Origin: Aplysia californica
Lineage: Eukaryota > Mollusca > Gastropoda > Aplysiida > Aplysiidae
Reading direction: 5' to 3'
NCBI RefSeq assembly: GCF_000002075.1
Contig: NW_004797272.1
Location: forward strand, 4,127,839-4,191,838
Length of the DNA stretch: 64,000 bases
In this document: positions 13,801 to 28,334 of the stretch, piece after piece
How the letters are laid out: each line of letters begins with the position of its first letter
How positions within the stretch are numbered: position 1 is the first letter of the stretch
Notes under the pieces: model-generated
What the model saw: the letters and a program-made list of their open reading frames with translations, nothing else
What the model was told of the DNA's origin: nothing
The model's database searches: none
Program-made: the position numbers and the translations under genes

Positions 13801-16800
13801 TCCGATCCAAATATTGGGGATTGCTTTGTCAGTGAGACAACTTCCTGGGCCTTCGGCATATTGTGGTAGGGTGGCCAAGTTCCTTTCCACGCCGCCTTTA
13901 CTTCCCGAACTCGAAGTCAGGTACCCATTACTGCTGGGTGAGCAGGAGGGGAGCGAAAAAAATCTGTGTCCAAACCGAGGCTCGAACCCGGACTTTCCGC
14001 TTCAGAGACGAGCGCACTAACCACTCCGCCACCGCATCCTCTGTCAAGGGGTATATACTGGTGATAACTAGAAATATTTTTTTTAAACGCTTGGGGCGGT
14101 GCTACTAACTGAAGTGTCCTTAAGCCTTTCTCTAAAGGGGGACATTAACATGTTTTTATGCACAGTAGAATTGTAAATGGGCTGATTCATAAATGTCATG
14201 CTCATAACTGTGCCTGAGCTGCAATGGGGAACTGCTGCTTTTTCTTTCCTAATCCTTACCATCGTCATTTTTCCTCTACTTCTTTTGTATGTTTGTCACA
14301 CTCTTGTGACCCTTATTTCCAAGTGCCTCGATAGTCGAAGCAGACTTTGTGCTTTGGAGGCTAGAGAGGTGAGCAGAGTAAGCCTGATTCCCTGTATGGA
14401 TTTCTCTGTTGACATCCACCCGTTGGCGCTCATATGACCTTATGCAGTTGTGAGCGCTGTTAAAAACTCAACTAAAACTAAACGACATTTAAATTTTCTA
14501 TGATTTTCCATTGAGTTTTCAGAGTTGTGTTTCAATTTCAACCATGTTGATCTCACCCCCCAGACCGACCAGGTTTAAGCCAAAAGCTGGAGTACACCAC
14601 CATTATTGAAGAATTGCTGTACTGGGTGGTCCACTTTGAGTTTCCACAGCGACTGGTTACCTTTCTTCTTGGATTGCTGCCTGACGACCTGTACAAAGTA
14701 CGATCAGTAGTATTCATTTACATGCTTTTTTTTTGTTTTATCAGAGTTGTACGTTAGCTCTGAAACTTTGTTTACTGTTAAAATGTCGACTCTATCCATA
14801 ATTGACTTGTGGGAAAATGTTTCGCAGTGTGTCTCTGTTTTGATTGTTCATGTTTAAGGCCCCGCTCCCATCAACACCATTTAAATAATTAACGAAGCAG
14901 GCTTTTTGGACCCTGTTTTATCCTGTCTTGTCTTGTCTTATCTTATCTTATCTTATCTTGTCTTATCTTAATTATCTTATTGTATGTAGGGACAGTGGAA
15001 AAACAAAAAACTTTTTAAATGTTTAGGTGAAGGCACAGTTAGAACTGTTTTTGTTGCTTTTGTATTTTCTTTTTTTTTTTCTTTCTTTTCTTTTTCTTTC
15101 TGTCTTTGTGTGTACACTCTATTTTGGAAGAGGTCACGAAGATTGAGACTTGTAAAAATGTAGTTATTTGCAGTTGTTTCTACTTTCTCTGAAATTTTTC
15201 ATGTCGTTGAAATGAAGGTACCGTTGTAGTGGTGACTGTTCTGAATGAACAATCTGCACAGTTACATAAATGGAAATCAGTCTGTTTGACTCTCTTTTCT
15301 TTTGGAGGTTGGTTGGGAAGGGTTTTTTTCTCTTAATAAAATTTTGTTTTTTGTGTAACGAGTATGCCAAAACATGCCACTGAATAATTTCATCTATGTC
15401 TCGTTTATTTTCTTGACGCATGATCATGAGATCTCAACATCTTATTTTTGACAGGATGCCTTTTCCAAAGCTTTTGTGAAGCATTACTCTCGCATTTCCA
15501 TGGTTCTTATGAGCGCCAAGGAAAGAACAACTGTGGCCAATCGCATTGTGCACATCAGTGTGCAGTTGTTCAGCAATGAGCACTTGGCTGTCCAGCTGAC
15601 AGAAAATTATAGTCTCCTGCTAGCTATAATTTTGAGTCTGAGCAACATGATACAGAGCATCAGAGTGGGAAGCTGTTTGGAAGGTACGAGCCTTTAAGTC
15701 TTGTAAATTTATGAAAACTTTGGTCTTTATGAGTGTTGAAAATGGATGTTTGCTTGTTAAACGTCTATTAATTTATATTATTGAATTGGTTGATTTTTGT
15801 GTAGGCCTATTGAGAAAAGTGTTTTATGTGTTCTTGCACAATGAGGTTTTTAAAAAAAATTATTGTGGAAGATTGCCAGGTGTGTATCTCGAAGCCGATG
15901 TCAGTTTTTGGCGATTGCCTCTGTCAGCCATCCTAGTGTTGTGTAGTCTAACACTGAAATGAATTTCGACGTCCATCTTACCATCATTCAGCCATCACAT
16001 TAGGCGCTGTGGGTATTATGCTTTGTCTACAAATTCGTGTCTGTGTTCTTTCAGTTTTTGAATTATGGGTAGATTTGCAGTGTATTTTATAAGTTTCAAT
16101 TGGGTTTTCTGTTTATTGGGAATTCGCGTACATAATAAGGTTTACTTAGTATTTTTCAAAAAGCTGTCTTTGTAATAATGATACTCAAGAGGTTTGTATG
16201 ACTGATGAAGTGTAATCTGTCGGTCAGAAATATGGTACTAGGTGTGACAGATCGATTGATGTTCCTTCCATGAACAAAGTTATACCCTGCATGTGCTGTT
16301 GACAACACTTTTATTTCAAAGAGCATGTTTTGGACATTTAGGTGACGAGCACTGAAATACTGGTGAGGAATTACTGTGGTACTTGATCCCTAATTTTTAT
16401 CTGTGAGTGAGTGTATCCTGGACTCTGATAAACTATATATAGTTGAGTTTTCACTACACTGAAAATCCCTGTCACTTCTAGGAAAGAAAGAGACTTGTGT
16501 AAACAGTCTAGTTAGTATTAACTGCCTAATAAGAACATGCCAGTGTTTTAATTTTTTTCCTTTAAAATATACCAATTTTTCTGATTTCAATTTGATTATG
16601 TTGTTTTTTTTTTCTCCCTTCCTTACAGGTATGGATGTGAAATCCAATTTCCATTGTGTTGTGAATTGTGAGCATGGGATCATGAAAGATCACTGCTACT
16701 GGCCTGTGGTCAGTGACCTGATCAATGTGTTGTCTCACCGCAAGATCGCACACAGATTCTTACAGGACCCAGACCTCATTGTGCTGTGGTTGGATCTGCT

Positions 16801-17196
16801 CACTGATATGCAGGGTAAGAGCTTTGACCTCATAATAATAATGATTATAATAATAATGATTATTATAATAATAATAATGATAAAAATAATAATAGTGAAA
16901 AGTGTTTCTCCCGTTTTTATCTTTCCAGTTTTGTGGTTTGCATATAGGAGGATCCCCCCCTGCATTTCCATTTTTTTTTGTGTACACTTCTTTATTTTGA
17001 GATACTGTCTGTCTTTCAACCTGTTGTTCATTTAGTTTATAATGCCTATGCTTCAGTGATGTGCATTGGGGAATGTAAGATGTAATGATTGAGCAGCCAT
17101 GACTTGCTAAGATTATAGTTTTCATGTAATTGATATTGCTATATATTCATTCGTCGATTGATACTTCACCTGTTTCCCCCCCTCCACACGCACACA

Positions 17197-17259
<63 letters not shown>

Positions 17260-20200
17260 ACACACACACACACGTGCGCGCGCACACACAGAGAGGTATC
17301 ACTTTGCTCTGAGAAAAACAGATGGGTTTTTATGTGTGTTGTGTGTTTTCACTTGAAATGACTGTTGAAGGTTTGGTTGTGATGAGGATGATATAGCATT
17401 TTTTATTTATTTACACCCTTTTAAGAAACTAGTTATGTTTCTTTTTTTTTTTTTCTTCGTATTTCTTTAAAGGCATGAATCTGAACGTGAGAGAGCTGAC
17501 ACAACATGTTGAGTTTGAACCAGAGACTTACTATGCAGCATTCTCAGCGGAGCTGGAGATATCGGCCTCCCCAATGTGGTCCCTGCTCATGCATTGCCAA
17601 ACTCAGGTTTGCTTGCACCCCCATTGATTGATGTGTAGGGTCTCTGTTTGTTTTAAAATAATAATAATAATAGTAGTCTTCTTTTTCTTCTCGATTGCAT
17701 CACGCTTGAAGTCTGGTATCTGTCTGTCATAAATTGGGCCGTCCTGCTCAGTTCATTTGTCGGCCTGTATAGCTTCTCTTGTAGTGTCAGTGGGGTTGGC
17801 CATGTTTCCTATTTCAGGGCCGTGTGTGTCTTGCAGTGCTGAAGGATGTAATAATAGTAATAATAATAATAATAATGAAGATCACTTTTGTAACGCCCAT
17901 GCCGTGGTGGGTCTTGGCACTTCACACATAATAAAATCAGAATTAAATCAACGTTTCAAGAATAGTGGCCTTTTCAATGGACAGCAATTCTTTCAAATAC
18001 ATATATGAAGAGCACAGTGGAAAAACGACGGTAGTCACAAACTGGAAATTGTAATGGTGCCAATTTTAAAAGCTTGTGGACTCGTAACTTCATATACGTT
18101 TGACTGCTGGTTTATTGTTAAATGTTGCTGAATGGCAAATCTAAGGAAAATAATCAACCAACAGTTGAACAGAAATACAGTTATGAATCAACAAGCGTTC
18201 AAAATTGGTACCCTCACGATTTTCAGTTTGTGACTACCGTCGTTTTTTCCCCTGTGGTCTTCGTATAATTATGTTCCTCGCAATTTAGCGATCAGGGCAA
18301 AAGATTGCGCTGCGCGTTTTAACGATCTTATAGTTGCACGGAAAATTGAAGATTGCGTTAATATTTTATATTTTTGAAGAACTCACAAGAATGATACAAT
18401 GCCAGGTATCAAACTCAAAGTTCACAAAGTACATTTGATTTACAGTCGAACCTGCCCTGACGGCCACCTCTATAAGACGGCCACCTGTACAAACGGCCAC
18501 TTTCCATTTCCCCCCTTGCGTTTTTTCTATATAATTTGACTGTGTAAAACGGGCGCCTGTCCAACGCGGCCGCGGCCACCATATTTTAACACACAACCCC
18601 TATCACACTGAGCAGTAACACCTGTCTAAGACGGCCACCTTAGTGACTCCATTACATTTTGTCATAAATTGTGCATTGGCCCCTGGCTTTGTGGGCGAGC
18701 CGTCATAATCTAATCACCTGTTGTTGTTGTTAGGTAGTCTCTCCAACCGATCATGTTGCGTAGGCCCCTCCCTCTGTTGACCAGTAGGTACCATTTTCCA
18801 GCTGCTGGTGAAGGAAGCGTGTGATCCCTCATAACACATAAGCCCCGCCCAGAACTCATACACAAATCGTAAGTGAGATGAGTGGTCACTGTTTACCCAG
18901 TCTGTAACAAAGTAACAATGGACGTCAACATGGACTTGTGACAGAAGCGTCGCTCGTTCTTCGAGTGGTGGTGACACATATGTTTGTTTTACCATAGCAC
19001 TCGGTCCTCCTTGTCTGACACATTTAGTTTTATTGTCACCCTTGCACAAAATCAGCAACAAAATAAAAATAACAAACAAAATACAAACCAACAACAGCAA
19101 AAACAACAATGATGCGGCTACTTTCGATTGGGAATGGGGTTTGTTTTCTTCATCTTGATCAGTCCTGCCTAAGACAGCCACCTGTCTTATACGGCCACTT
19201 TTCTCCTTGACAATGGGTGGCCGTCTTACACAGGTTTGACTGTATTTCATATTTTTAAAATAATTAATTTAAAAATTCGCTTCCATCTTTATTCTTTTAC
19301 TCACATCAAGGAACATTCATATATTTTAACAAGTGAAAAAGTAAAAAGATTTAAATTAAAATTAACATATGAAACTGAAGAGCCCATAAGAATGATGCAA
19401 TGCCAGGTATCAAACTCAAAGTTCACAAAACACATTTAATTTATCTTAAATTTTTTTAATGATTTTTTAAATTCACTTCCATCTTTATTCTTTTACTCAC
19501 ATCAAGGAACATCCACGTATATTTTCAAAAGTGTAAAAATATGAAAATTAAAATTAAGATATGATACGGAAGAGCTTAGAAGAATGGTACAACTATACGA
19601 TCCTGCCGCACAATTATACGATCGTTAAAACGTGCAGGTTATTCTTAAGGTTGCACCAATCGGTAAATTGTGCGAACATATACACCTGTAATCTGAAAAA
19701 GAAACTCATACAAGAAAAGACAGTCACTGTGGCTACTGATTACACTTGTTGGAAGAAGATATATGACTGTGCGTTCGCTTTGTTTGCCTGATGTGTTATT
19801 TGAAAGAAAAGCACATAAATGGTGAAATGGTATGGGTTTAATGCCCCTATCAACACAATTAGGTTATTTAAGAGGCGGGGCCTCCTAGTTTAACGTCCGT
19901 CTCCGAAAGGACGGAGCCAAGTGGGAAATTCATGTAAAGTGCCTTTTCTAAGGACACAACGTCGGACGGAGCTGAGACTCGAACCCCTGAACTCACGATT
20001 ACGAGTCCAGTAGCCTAACCACTAGGCTACCGAAGCCACTGTTTGCACAGTGTCGCCCTCTTATGCCTAAAACCATCACAAGCACTCGCACCTGTAACAT
20101 CCCCTCCCTCCCCCCCCCCCCAACAAAAATACAGTCGTACATGCCTTAACAGCCTGCTGTCTAAGACAATCGCCTGTACAGACTGCCACTTCCCAATTCC

Positions 20201-23200
20201 CCCTTGCTTAAAAATTTTTTTAACATTATAATGACAAGTAAGACGACCACTTTTCTACCCGACAATGGGTAGGCACTTTAGACAATTCGACTGTACCTCA
20301 TTGAGAAGTCTACCTATTATGAGCCTTTGTATCTGGCTCTCTTATGTGGTGGCTTGCTTGTAAATTGATAGTGTCTAATCATTAACTTGTCTAAATAGAT
20401 GATGAAAATGACTTACTACTGACTTCTTAATTGTTTCATGATTGTTTTCTTGGCTCTTCACCATTAATATTGTGTTAGAACTGCACGTCTTTTTATCTCA
20501 CATGAGTGGTTGGAGGATGCTCTAGTGTAGTTTGCTCCTTCTTTCCTATCAAACATCTGTCATCCTTATCTCTCCTCCTTTTTTGTGTTTTGTACCCTCT
20601 CCCAACATCTCTAATCTTTGGCACTTATATGACCTTATTGTCGGTACTGCAAGCTGGCGGTGCGCCCCCGACTGTCACGGAGACCAAAACCATATTTTTA
20701 CCCTCCTAAGACATCGGGTGATCATGCATACACTCAGACGCTTGATATATCAGAAGAAAGAGGAGCTTTTCCTCTTTTTAGTGAGATTATTTATTTGAAT
20801 CAACAATTCTTTTGAAAGCAAAATCTTGTGGGATAAAAGACAACACTATCAAGGTTTTCACTGCAGGGACCGCATGTTTTGTGCATCAATTTTTTGGGTG
20901 ACCTCGGTTGAACAGAAACGGGAGCGTATGGTACTAAATACTGCAATCTGATTCGTCGATATTTCACAATGAGAAAACGCTCTTTCCGATGATATATCTC
21001 TAAAGACTGTCCTTGAATTAATAGAGGAGATTTGCGTGTGAAAACTATCGGTGCTGTTTTTTTTTAAGAATTAGGGATCGGACTGACTATTGAAATATAT
21101 AGACCGAAAGCCCATTCATTCCTCTTCAAGAATAACACAGCCATTATACGAAAATAAATACCGGGCGCTCCCTGTCAGCTCGCAAGCAGGACCACCATCG
21201 GCCCAGTTTCGTATTAATTCTTTCTCCTTCCCGTCAGCGCGGCCCATCGTGCAGCCGATAAGCCGGTGGTCCAGAGTGGTGATTTTATATTTCTTGCCAT
21301 TTTGGTCAAAAGCCATGTTTACATCTATAAATTTCCATCTTCTGGTCATATGATACCCCTGAAAAAAATTGGGCTTGTTCTCTATGTGCATAGGTGTGTG
21401 TTTACAAGTGTTTGTGAATGTTCATTCAGATTTAAGAATGTTATGACACCTCAAAATGCAGACATTGCGCAATAAAAAGAAAAAGCATTTTTCTGCAACC
21501 TCAGATGTTCATAACTTTGTTAAAAATTAAGCTATATGTATAAATTTGGTATCAAAATGTTCAGAATAATAAACTCTATAAGGTGGTGCAGTTAACTATA
21601 ACATCAGAGGACTTTGAAATTTCAGTCTGTGGTACCTACTTATTGTGTGTGTATTGAACTTTTACTAAAAACTAAAAACAAATCTTACTCTTTCAGGACA
21701 CCTGTCATTATGTTCTGGAAATGATCAAGGCCACAATAGTGGCTCTACAGGACTGGTTTGAAGCTATCAATTTTAAGGATTCCATGAAGGTGAGCCTGTG
21801 CTCTTAGTGTCTTCAGTTGATGACAGAAAACCTGAAATTATTTTAGAACATTGTCAGCGTTCATTAATATTTTTCACTATTTCTTCCTATCTATATTTTT
21901 ATTGTATACAGAAGACCTGAAATGATTAAAGAACGTTGCCGGCATTGATTGATATTTCTCATTATTTCTTCCTGTTTTCATTTTATTTTCCTCTTTACCA
22001 TTGCCACATGGGCTTCAAGGATTTGGGATATCGTTGAAATTTGTTATTGTGGCAGTTTTGGCCTCTTTTAATCTTTTAATGTCAGCATGAACAATATCTA
22101 CAGAGCTGTATGAAATTTTTTTTTTTTTTTAAGTCTTAAACTTGTATTGGGGGCTCTCGTGGCCTAGAGGTTAAGGTGTTGGCCTCTCATTCAAAGGTCC
22201 CGGGTTCGAATCCGGGTAGCGGCCAAAAAATTTTCTTCTCTAAAATTGTCTCCTTTCACCTCCTTTCCTGCTCTCTAGCAATGTTCTGTTGTCTGCTTTC
22301 ATTTCCACTTTCTGCCCAAAACCCCCTCACCTTTGCCCCCTCCTCTGGGCTCCTGACTCTTTCTGCAGCCTTTCTACTGCTACTCCTTGGCCCCACCTTA
22401 CTGCTGTCTTTCTGCCACACCCCTGATCTTCTGGTAGGAAAGATCTACACCTAGCCTTCTCGGACAAGGGCGAAAAATCTCGGAGGGCCCGTGTGCAAGT
22501 TGCGCACGTTAAAGATCCCTTGGTGGTCTAAAATCGATAAGAGTAGGCTTCAGCCGCCACCCGGGCAAGATTCAAAATTTCCTACCAACTGAAAATATTA
22601 GGTGTGTCCCAGGCGCTCATATGACCTTATGCAGTTGCGAGCACCGTAAAACACTTTACAACAAAAAAACAACAACAAAAACTTGTATTCTATTTCAAAG
22701 GAAAGGTGTACTGTCATGTTTTGGTAAATGTAGAGACAATCCCATACAGTTCAGTTCTGTAATGTTTTTAGATTTCCTAAGTGGTACCCACTGCTTCTGC
22801 AAAGAGTCTACAAGCGAAAATTCTACAGCATTAGCAAAAATAATTTTCAGCATGATCATGAACAAAATGTTACTTATACTTTGTTCGGTTTTAACAAAAA
22901 GTTGACAGTAGTTGTTGATTTCTAGTATTGAGTGTTAAAACATGTTCGTCATTTTGTTTTTCTTTCAGCCTGTTTCTACTCAGCTGACATTTCATCTGCC
23001 ACTTCATCGGTACCTGTCTATGTTCACTATGACTGCTGTAAACGTTCATGGAGTTGACGTTGCCAGTGTGCTACCAGATGAAAGCACTTTGAAAAAAATC
23101 ATGATGCATGTGTTGCAAATTCAGGTAGATTGCAATTGTCTTATCTCTTCTCGTAATTTTGTTGTGGTGATTCTTTTTGTTTTTACCCCTTTTTTAATGC

Positions 23201-26200
23201 AGTTGAGTTATTAATGGACTAAATGGGATTGTGAGCCAGCACCAAGGCAACACTATAGGTCTTTGAAACAAATTTCAGTGGAAATTTTTTTCCTTCCTGT
23301 GCGAACTGAATTCCAGACTTGTGGATTGTTGGCCAAATGTTCTTATCAATGTACCAAGTGCATTTTGAGTAAGAGTTTACTGGAATGGATGCTTATGGGT
23401 GGTTGGCGGATGCTCTCGTGCGGTTTGCTCCTTCGTTCCTATCAAACATCTATATTCCTTATCTCTCCTTCTTTTATCGTTAAATTTTGATAGTTTTATA
23501 ACCTAATTTTGAATGACTCAATCATCAACGGACTCTTAAAAAGACATATAGATGGTAATGATGGTAATGTTTACTCCAACTCCAGCTTCTCAAGAGGATT
23601 TCTCCAAGGTTTACACTATGCACGAGTGGAGATGTTTATCAGTAGAGGCCACATATTTAAATGTTCTGTTTCTTCATTTAATTGGCTTTGCTATGAAAAG
23701 GGCATGGGCATATTTTCTTCCATTTCGCTTTAGATCTTTGTTTAGTAATATTGTAGGCATGTTGAATTTGATTTTCTCACGCAAAAAATTTGTTTATTAT
23801 TTTCAGGTCTGCTTAACCCAAATCTATGCTGGGATGTGGGTCAGAAACGGAGTCCAGATCAAAGGTCAAGCAATGACTTACATACAGTGTCATTTCTGTT
23901 ATTCAATGGCAGACGCTGACCTCTATCTCCTTCAGGTAAACACTTCAATTGTTCAGTGTAGAAAATGGGTGGTTGGCAGGCGCTGTGGTGCATTTGCATC
24001 CATAACCAAATGTTCGACACTTGCTTCACCATTCTGTACCACATCTTCAGCTGTGAAAGTGTGTTTTCAAGATATTTTTCAAGCTTCTACTTCTATCAAA
24101 AAGAAACAAATCACCATTCATGAAAAAGTGAGGCATGCTGACAAAATGAGATACTTCTCGCAATCCTCAAATGGAGACATTGGCCAAAAATCGACACTAG
24201 GTCCAAATTTGTAGATTTTATGTTGATACCATATTCTTTAAGCATAATATGCATTTTATTATTTCATGCTTATAAATTGTAAAAACTTCACCTTTAAACA
24301 TGATGTATAAATTTACATAGGGCCCGAATACAAGAAGTAACACATTTTGTCGGCATGCTTCACAAATGTATGAATATTCAGCTAGAACTAGCATTGGGGC
24401 ATTTGCTTATTTTGGTAACCACAAGCACAGCTATTCAATTGAATTGATTTTATACCTGTTGTCTTGAGTTTTCTTGTAGCCCTGACTGGAACTTGGTATG
24501 AGTATATTGCTAGCCCAGTCTAGTACTTCGTACAAGCGTACTCCTAGCCCAAATTAATACTTGTTGCGAGTATACTCCTAGCCCAGACTAGTTACTTGAG
24601 TTACTTGAATCTAGAACTGGGGTCTTAGGAAGACGGAATGCTCCATGCTTCTTCGCCCCTCCTCATGTCTTTATAAGGGTCCATTTCAGTGTGGGCAGGC
24701 TGATTGTCTCCATTATCAACTGGTTGTTGTAGCGTCTGATGGGGTCACGCAGCCTGCTCTCCCTAATTTCACCAAGCTGCTCTCGTTTTGCAGTCATAAC
24801 CTCCTTTGTGAAGGAGTCCTCGTCACGGCTCCACAAACATAAAGGGAGTGCTTACCCTTGACCCTCCAACTCTAGTAGCCCTTGTCTGAGAAAACCTAGC
24901 CAGCCCAAACTAGTGTTTGGTGCAAGTATACTCCTAACCCAGACAAATACTTGTTTTGAGTATACTGGCAGCCTTGACTAATACTCGTTACAAGTATTCT
25001 TGCTACCCGTAAAAATACTCGTTACAAGTAATCCGATAGCATGGACTAGTACTTGTTAAGAGGATACTTGTAACCTGGACTAGTACTCAATACTCAATAC
25101 GAGTATACTCGTAGCCCGGACTAGTACTCGTTATGAGTAGTCTCATAGCATGGATTTAGTACTTGTTATGAGTATACTCGTAGCCCAGACTAGTACATGT
25201 TATGAGTATACTCGTAGCCCAGACTAGTACATGTTATGAGTATACTCGTAGCCCAGACTAGTAGGCCTACTCAATATGAGTATACCCGTAGCCTTGACTA
25301 GTACTCCTTCCAAAGATATTTGCAGCCTGGATGAAATTAGTTAAAACAATGACATTGACAAGCCCCTCCTTTTTTTAATGAACAGTTGTGTGCTGCTGGG
25401 CTGGACCCGGATTACTTTGTGGAAACCACACTGGACAGGTCAGTGTTTTTGTATCAAATGAACTATGCAATACTGTAAATGTACTCTGCTGCTGAGCTCT
25501 ACGTCTTTGAGAAAGATACATTTCTCCTTTATTACACAAACATTAAAATTTGTTAAGTCTATCAGGAATTAATAATAGTTGTTTCTCGTTGATCTCACAA
25601 TGGTAACAGATAAAAAGGCAGTAAACGTCTACACAGGATAGAGAAAGGTAGAAAGTGTTTGTTCAATTCCTATACCCAGATCCTGGTCGTGAGGAAGGCA
25701 ATGTGGATGAAAATTTAATTTGATGACATTTAATGTCAAAACGCTTGCTCTAAGAAAAGCCCACATGCTCTTTATGTGGCTCGCCAGTTTAGCTGTCTGT
25801 CGTTTACATTTATGAATATATATACAAAACGGCAGCAAATCGTTCTATCTAAGATCAAACTGTATTTAATTGCATAAAGGATTCATTTTGCTGTTTATTT
25901 AATACTAATAGGTTAAATAGGAGCGGAGTCACAGGGAACTTTGTGGTGCTGAAAACCTGGATGACAGAATTGGCTGCATAGAAATGTGTAAAAGCTTTCT
26001 ATGCACAAAGAGTTAATAGTTAATGAGACTGTAGACAGTTGCTGCATGAGTCCCTCAATGGTAATGAAAAGAACACATGAGTGGATTTTATAAAGGATGG
26101 TCTACAAAGGTGATGGGTGTGTGCTGTTTTATTGGATGAGCACTAAATAACTATAACATGAATTTGAACTTGCACAGGATAAAAACCGAAATGTACTGAT

Positions 26201-28286
26201 TTTTCTATGTCCTGCGAGTAGGACCAAAACTCCAATGTCTTGGTCTGACATTTAACCTTTGCTTATCTAAACCAATAATACTCATTATGTGAGGCAGCGT
26301 GGTGGAATCAGGCTGTCGTCAATTTTTGGGCATGTAGAGTTATTGATGTCATCTTAAAGCTTGTTCACTTGTCTTTATTTGGATGAAAAAATATCCATTT
26401 ATCTTGAATACAAGTTGAGATATTTGCGAATGAAGGAGGTGGGGGTCACCGATTTTCAGAGGTAAAATTAGTGAGAAAATAGGCCGCCGAAGATTAGTTA
26501 TTTCCTTAGCTTAAGAGTCCGTGGCAACTGAAAATTAACATTTATTGTACCTTTAATCAACGTTTTTCAGAAAAAATCCACACAGAAATGAGTTCTTTAA
26601 TGGGCATGAAAGGTGTTGAACCGAAAAATAAAATTTGATAAAAATTCACAAACCTGCAGAAAAATGCAAGTTTCTTCATTTGGATTATTTTGACGAGAGC
26701 CTGATTCCACCACGCTGCCTCACATATAATATTGTTATTTGATCAGATACCAGATTATGAAGTGGCTTTCCTACTCCCCTGAGTCCTCAAACACTGGAAG
26801 CTCCATGGATGCTGACCACGAGCTGGCTATGGTTGAGGGAGCGCTCAGCTTTTTCTGTGCCTTGCTGGGGATGCACACTTATCTGGGTAACTTAAGAAAA
26901 AATAGTTCACGCTTTCTGCTGTGTTGGAGTTGTTTTTATTTTCAATTTTTGAGCGCTCCGCAAGTTTCTCCTTTAGGAATTTCAATGTATTAGGGCACCA
27001 CTAACTTCTCCTTTAGGATTTTTAACGTTTGAGTGCACTGCATATTTTTTCTTTTGGGAACTACTGTCAATTTTTGAGTGCACGACAAGTCTCTCATTAA
27101 GGAAGTGCACTACAGGCAGTTCCAAATCTGCCTCCCTAAGGCCACACTTGGATTTTTGGGGGCCAGTTTGGGTCCAATGTTTTTTTTGTTTTTAAGAAAC
27201 TTCCTTTGAAAATGATGTGCTAAATGGAATGGAAGTACTCCCAAAGCTCTGTTTCAAAGAGAGTGTACCATAAAGTTTGTAACATTTTGAGTGCTTTAAA
27301 GCAACTTTGAGATGTTTTTGCTCCTTTCCTCAAAATGTTCATTTCTTGGCTTTAAAAGCTAAAAACACAAAAACTATTCGAGATAAAGCCATAGAATTTG
27401 GAGGGTAAGTGCACCACCATGCAATTCCAAATAAAATGACGCTAGCTTTTTCTAATTTTGGAAGAAAAAAGATAACTTAATTGTAGATTTTGGTGCTTAG
27501 AAGTAGAGTGTGTGGCCTTAATGTTGTAAATTGTGATGATAATGCTGTAAAACTTGACTTTTTAGCAATGTTTTGTGGAGCTGTTAGAATTTAAATTGAT
27601 TTCATTATTACGGTTATATCATCATCTTCATTATCTTCATCATCTCATCATCACCATAATTGCCATCATTGTCATCAATCAACGGCATCATCATTAGTAT
27701 TATTATTATTATCATTATTATCATTATTATTATTATTATTATTGTTGTTGTTGTTCTTGTCCCAGATATGCCATGTCTTTCTCTGTCTGATCTCTCAGGT
27801 GTAAGTGAAACAGACTTGATGCGCAAGGAGATGTCTTCCTTGCTGTGCATGAATGACCGGCAGCACAGTGCATTAATGGATCTCATGCCAGAAAAGACTG
27901 GAGTCGGGGGTTTGGCGAAGGAACTGTTTGAGCCGACGTTGAAAGAGGTAGGTAGCAATGCGCTTTTGTCGCAGGGTCATTGCTGTAAACTTTTTTTTTC
28001 ATGTTAGTGAGGAGTGTCCCACAACCTGTGGGCAGATGAGCATTTTGGTATTGAGGTGGGTGCCAATGCATGTGGATTCCCATTGTGGATGAAAGCCTTC
28101 CTTTGATTTTAATTGATATGAGTTATTACTGTGATTTCGTGCCTTTTCTCTCTTTTTTTTCTCTCTCTCACTCTCCCTTGCTTCCCCCCCCCCTTTTTTT
28201 CTCTCTAACTCTGTTTCCTCATCTCTCTCCCTCCCTCTCCCTCCCCCTCTCTCTCTCTCTTCCTCTCCCTCTCTCTCTCCCTCCCC

Positions 28287-28334
<48 letters not shown>

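Noticed and set aside
17130-17361. Thr/His-repeat ORFs
   Set aside because: Translation of a CA microsatellite.
22146-22222. A tRNA gene, with perfect A and B boxes and a tRNA-Glu-like shape
   Set aside because: It is the head of a SINE: it runs on without a terminator into a repeat body and tail, and the body and head recur at 50743-50885.
24474-25330. A CRISPR-like array
   Set aside because: The units are contiguous 34-bp tandem repeats without unique spacers, in an animal intron.
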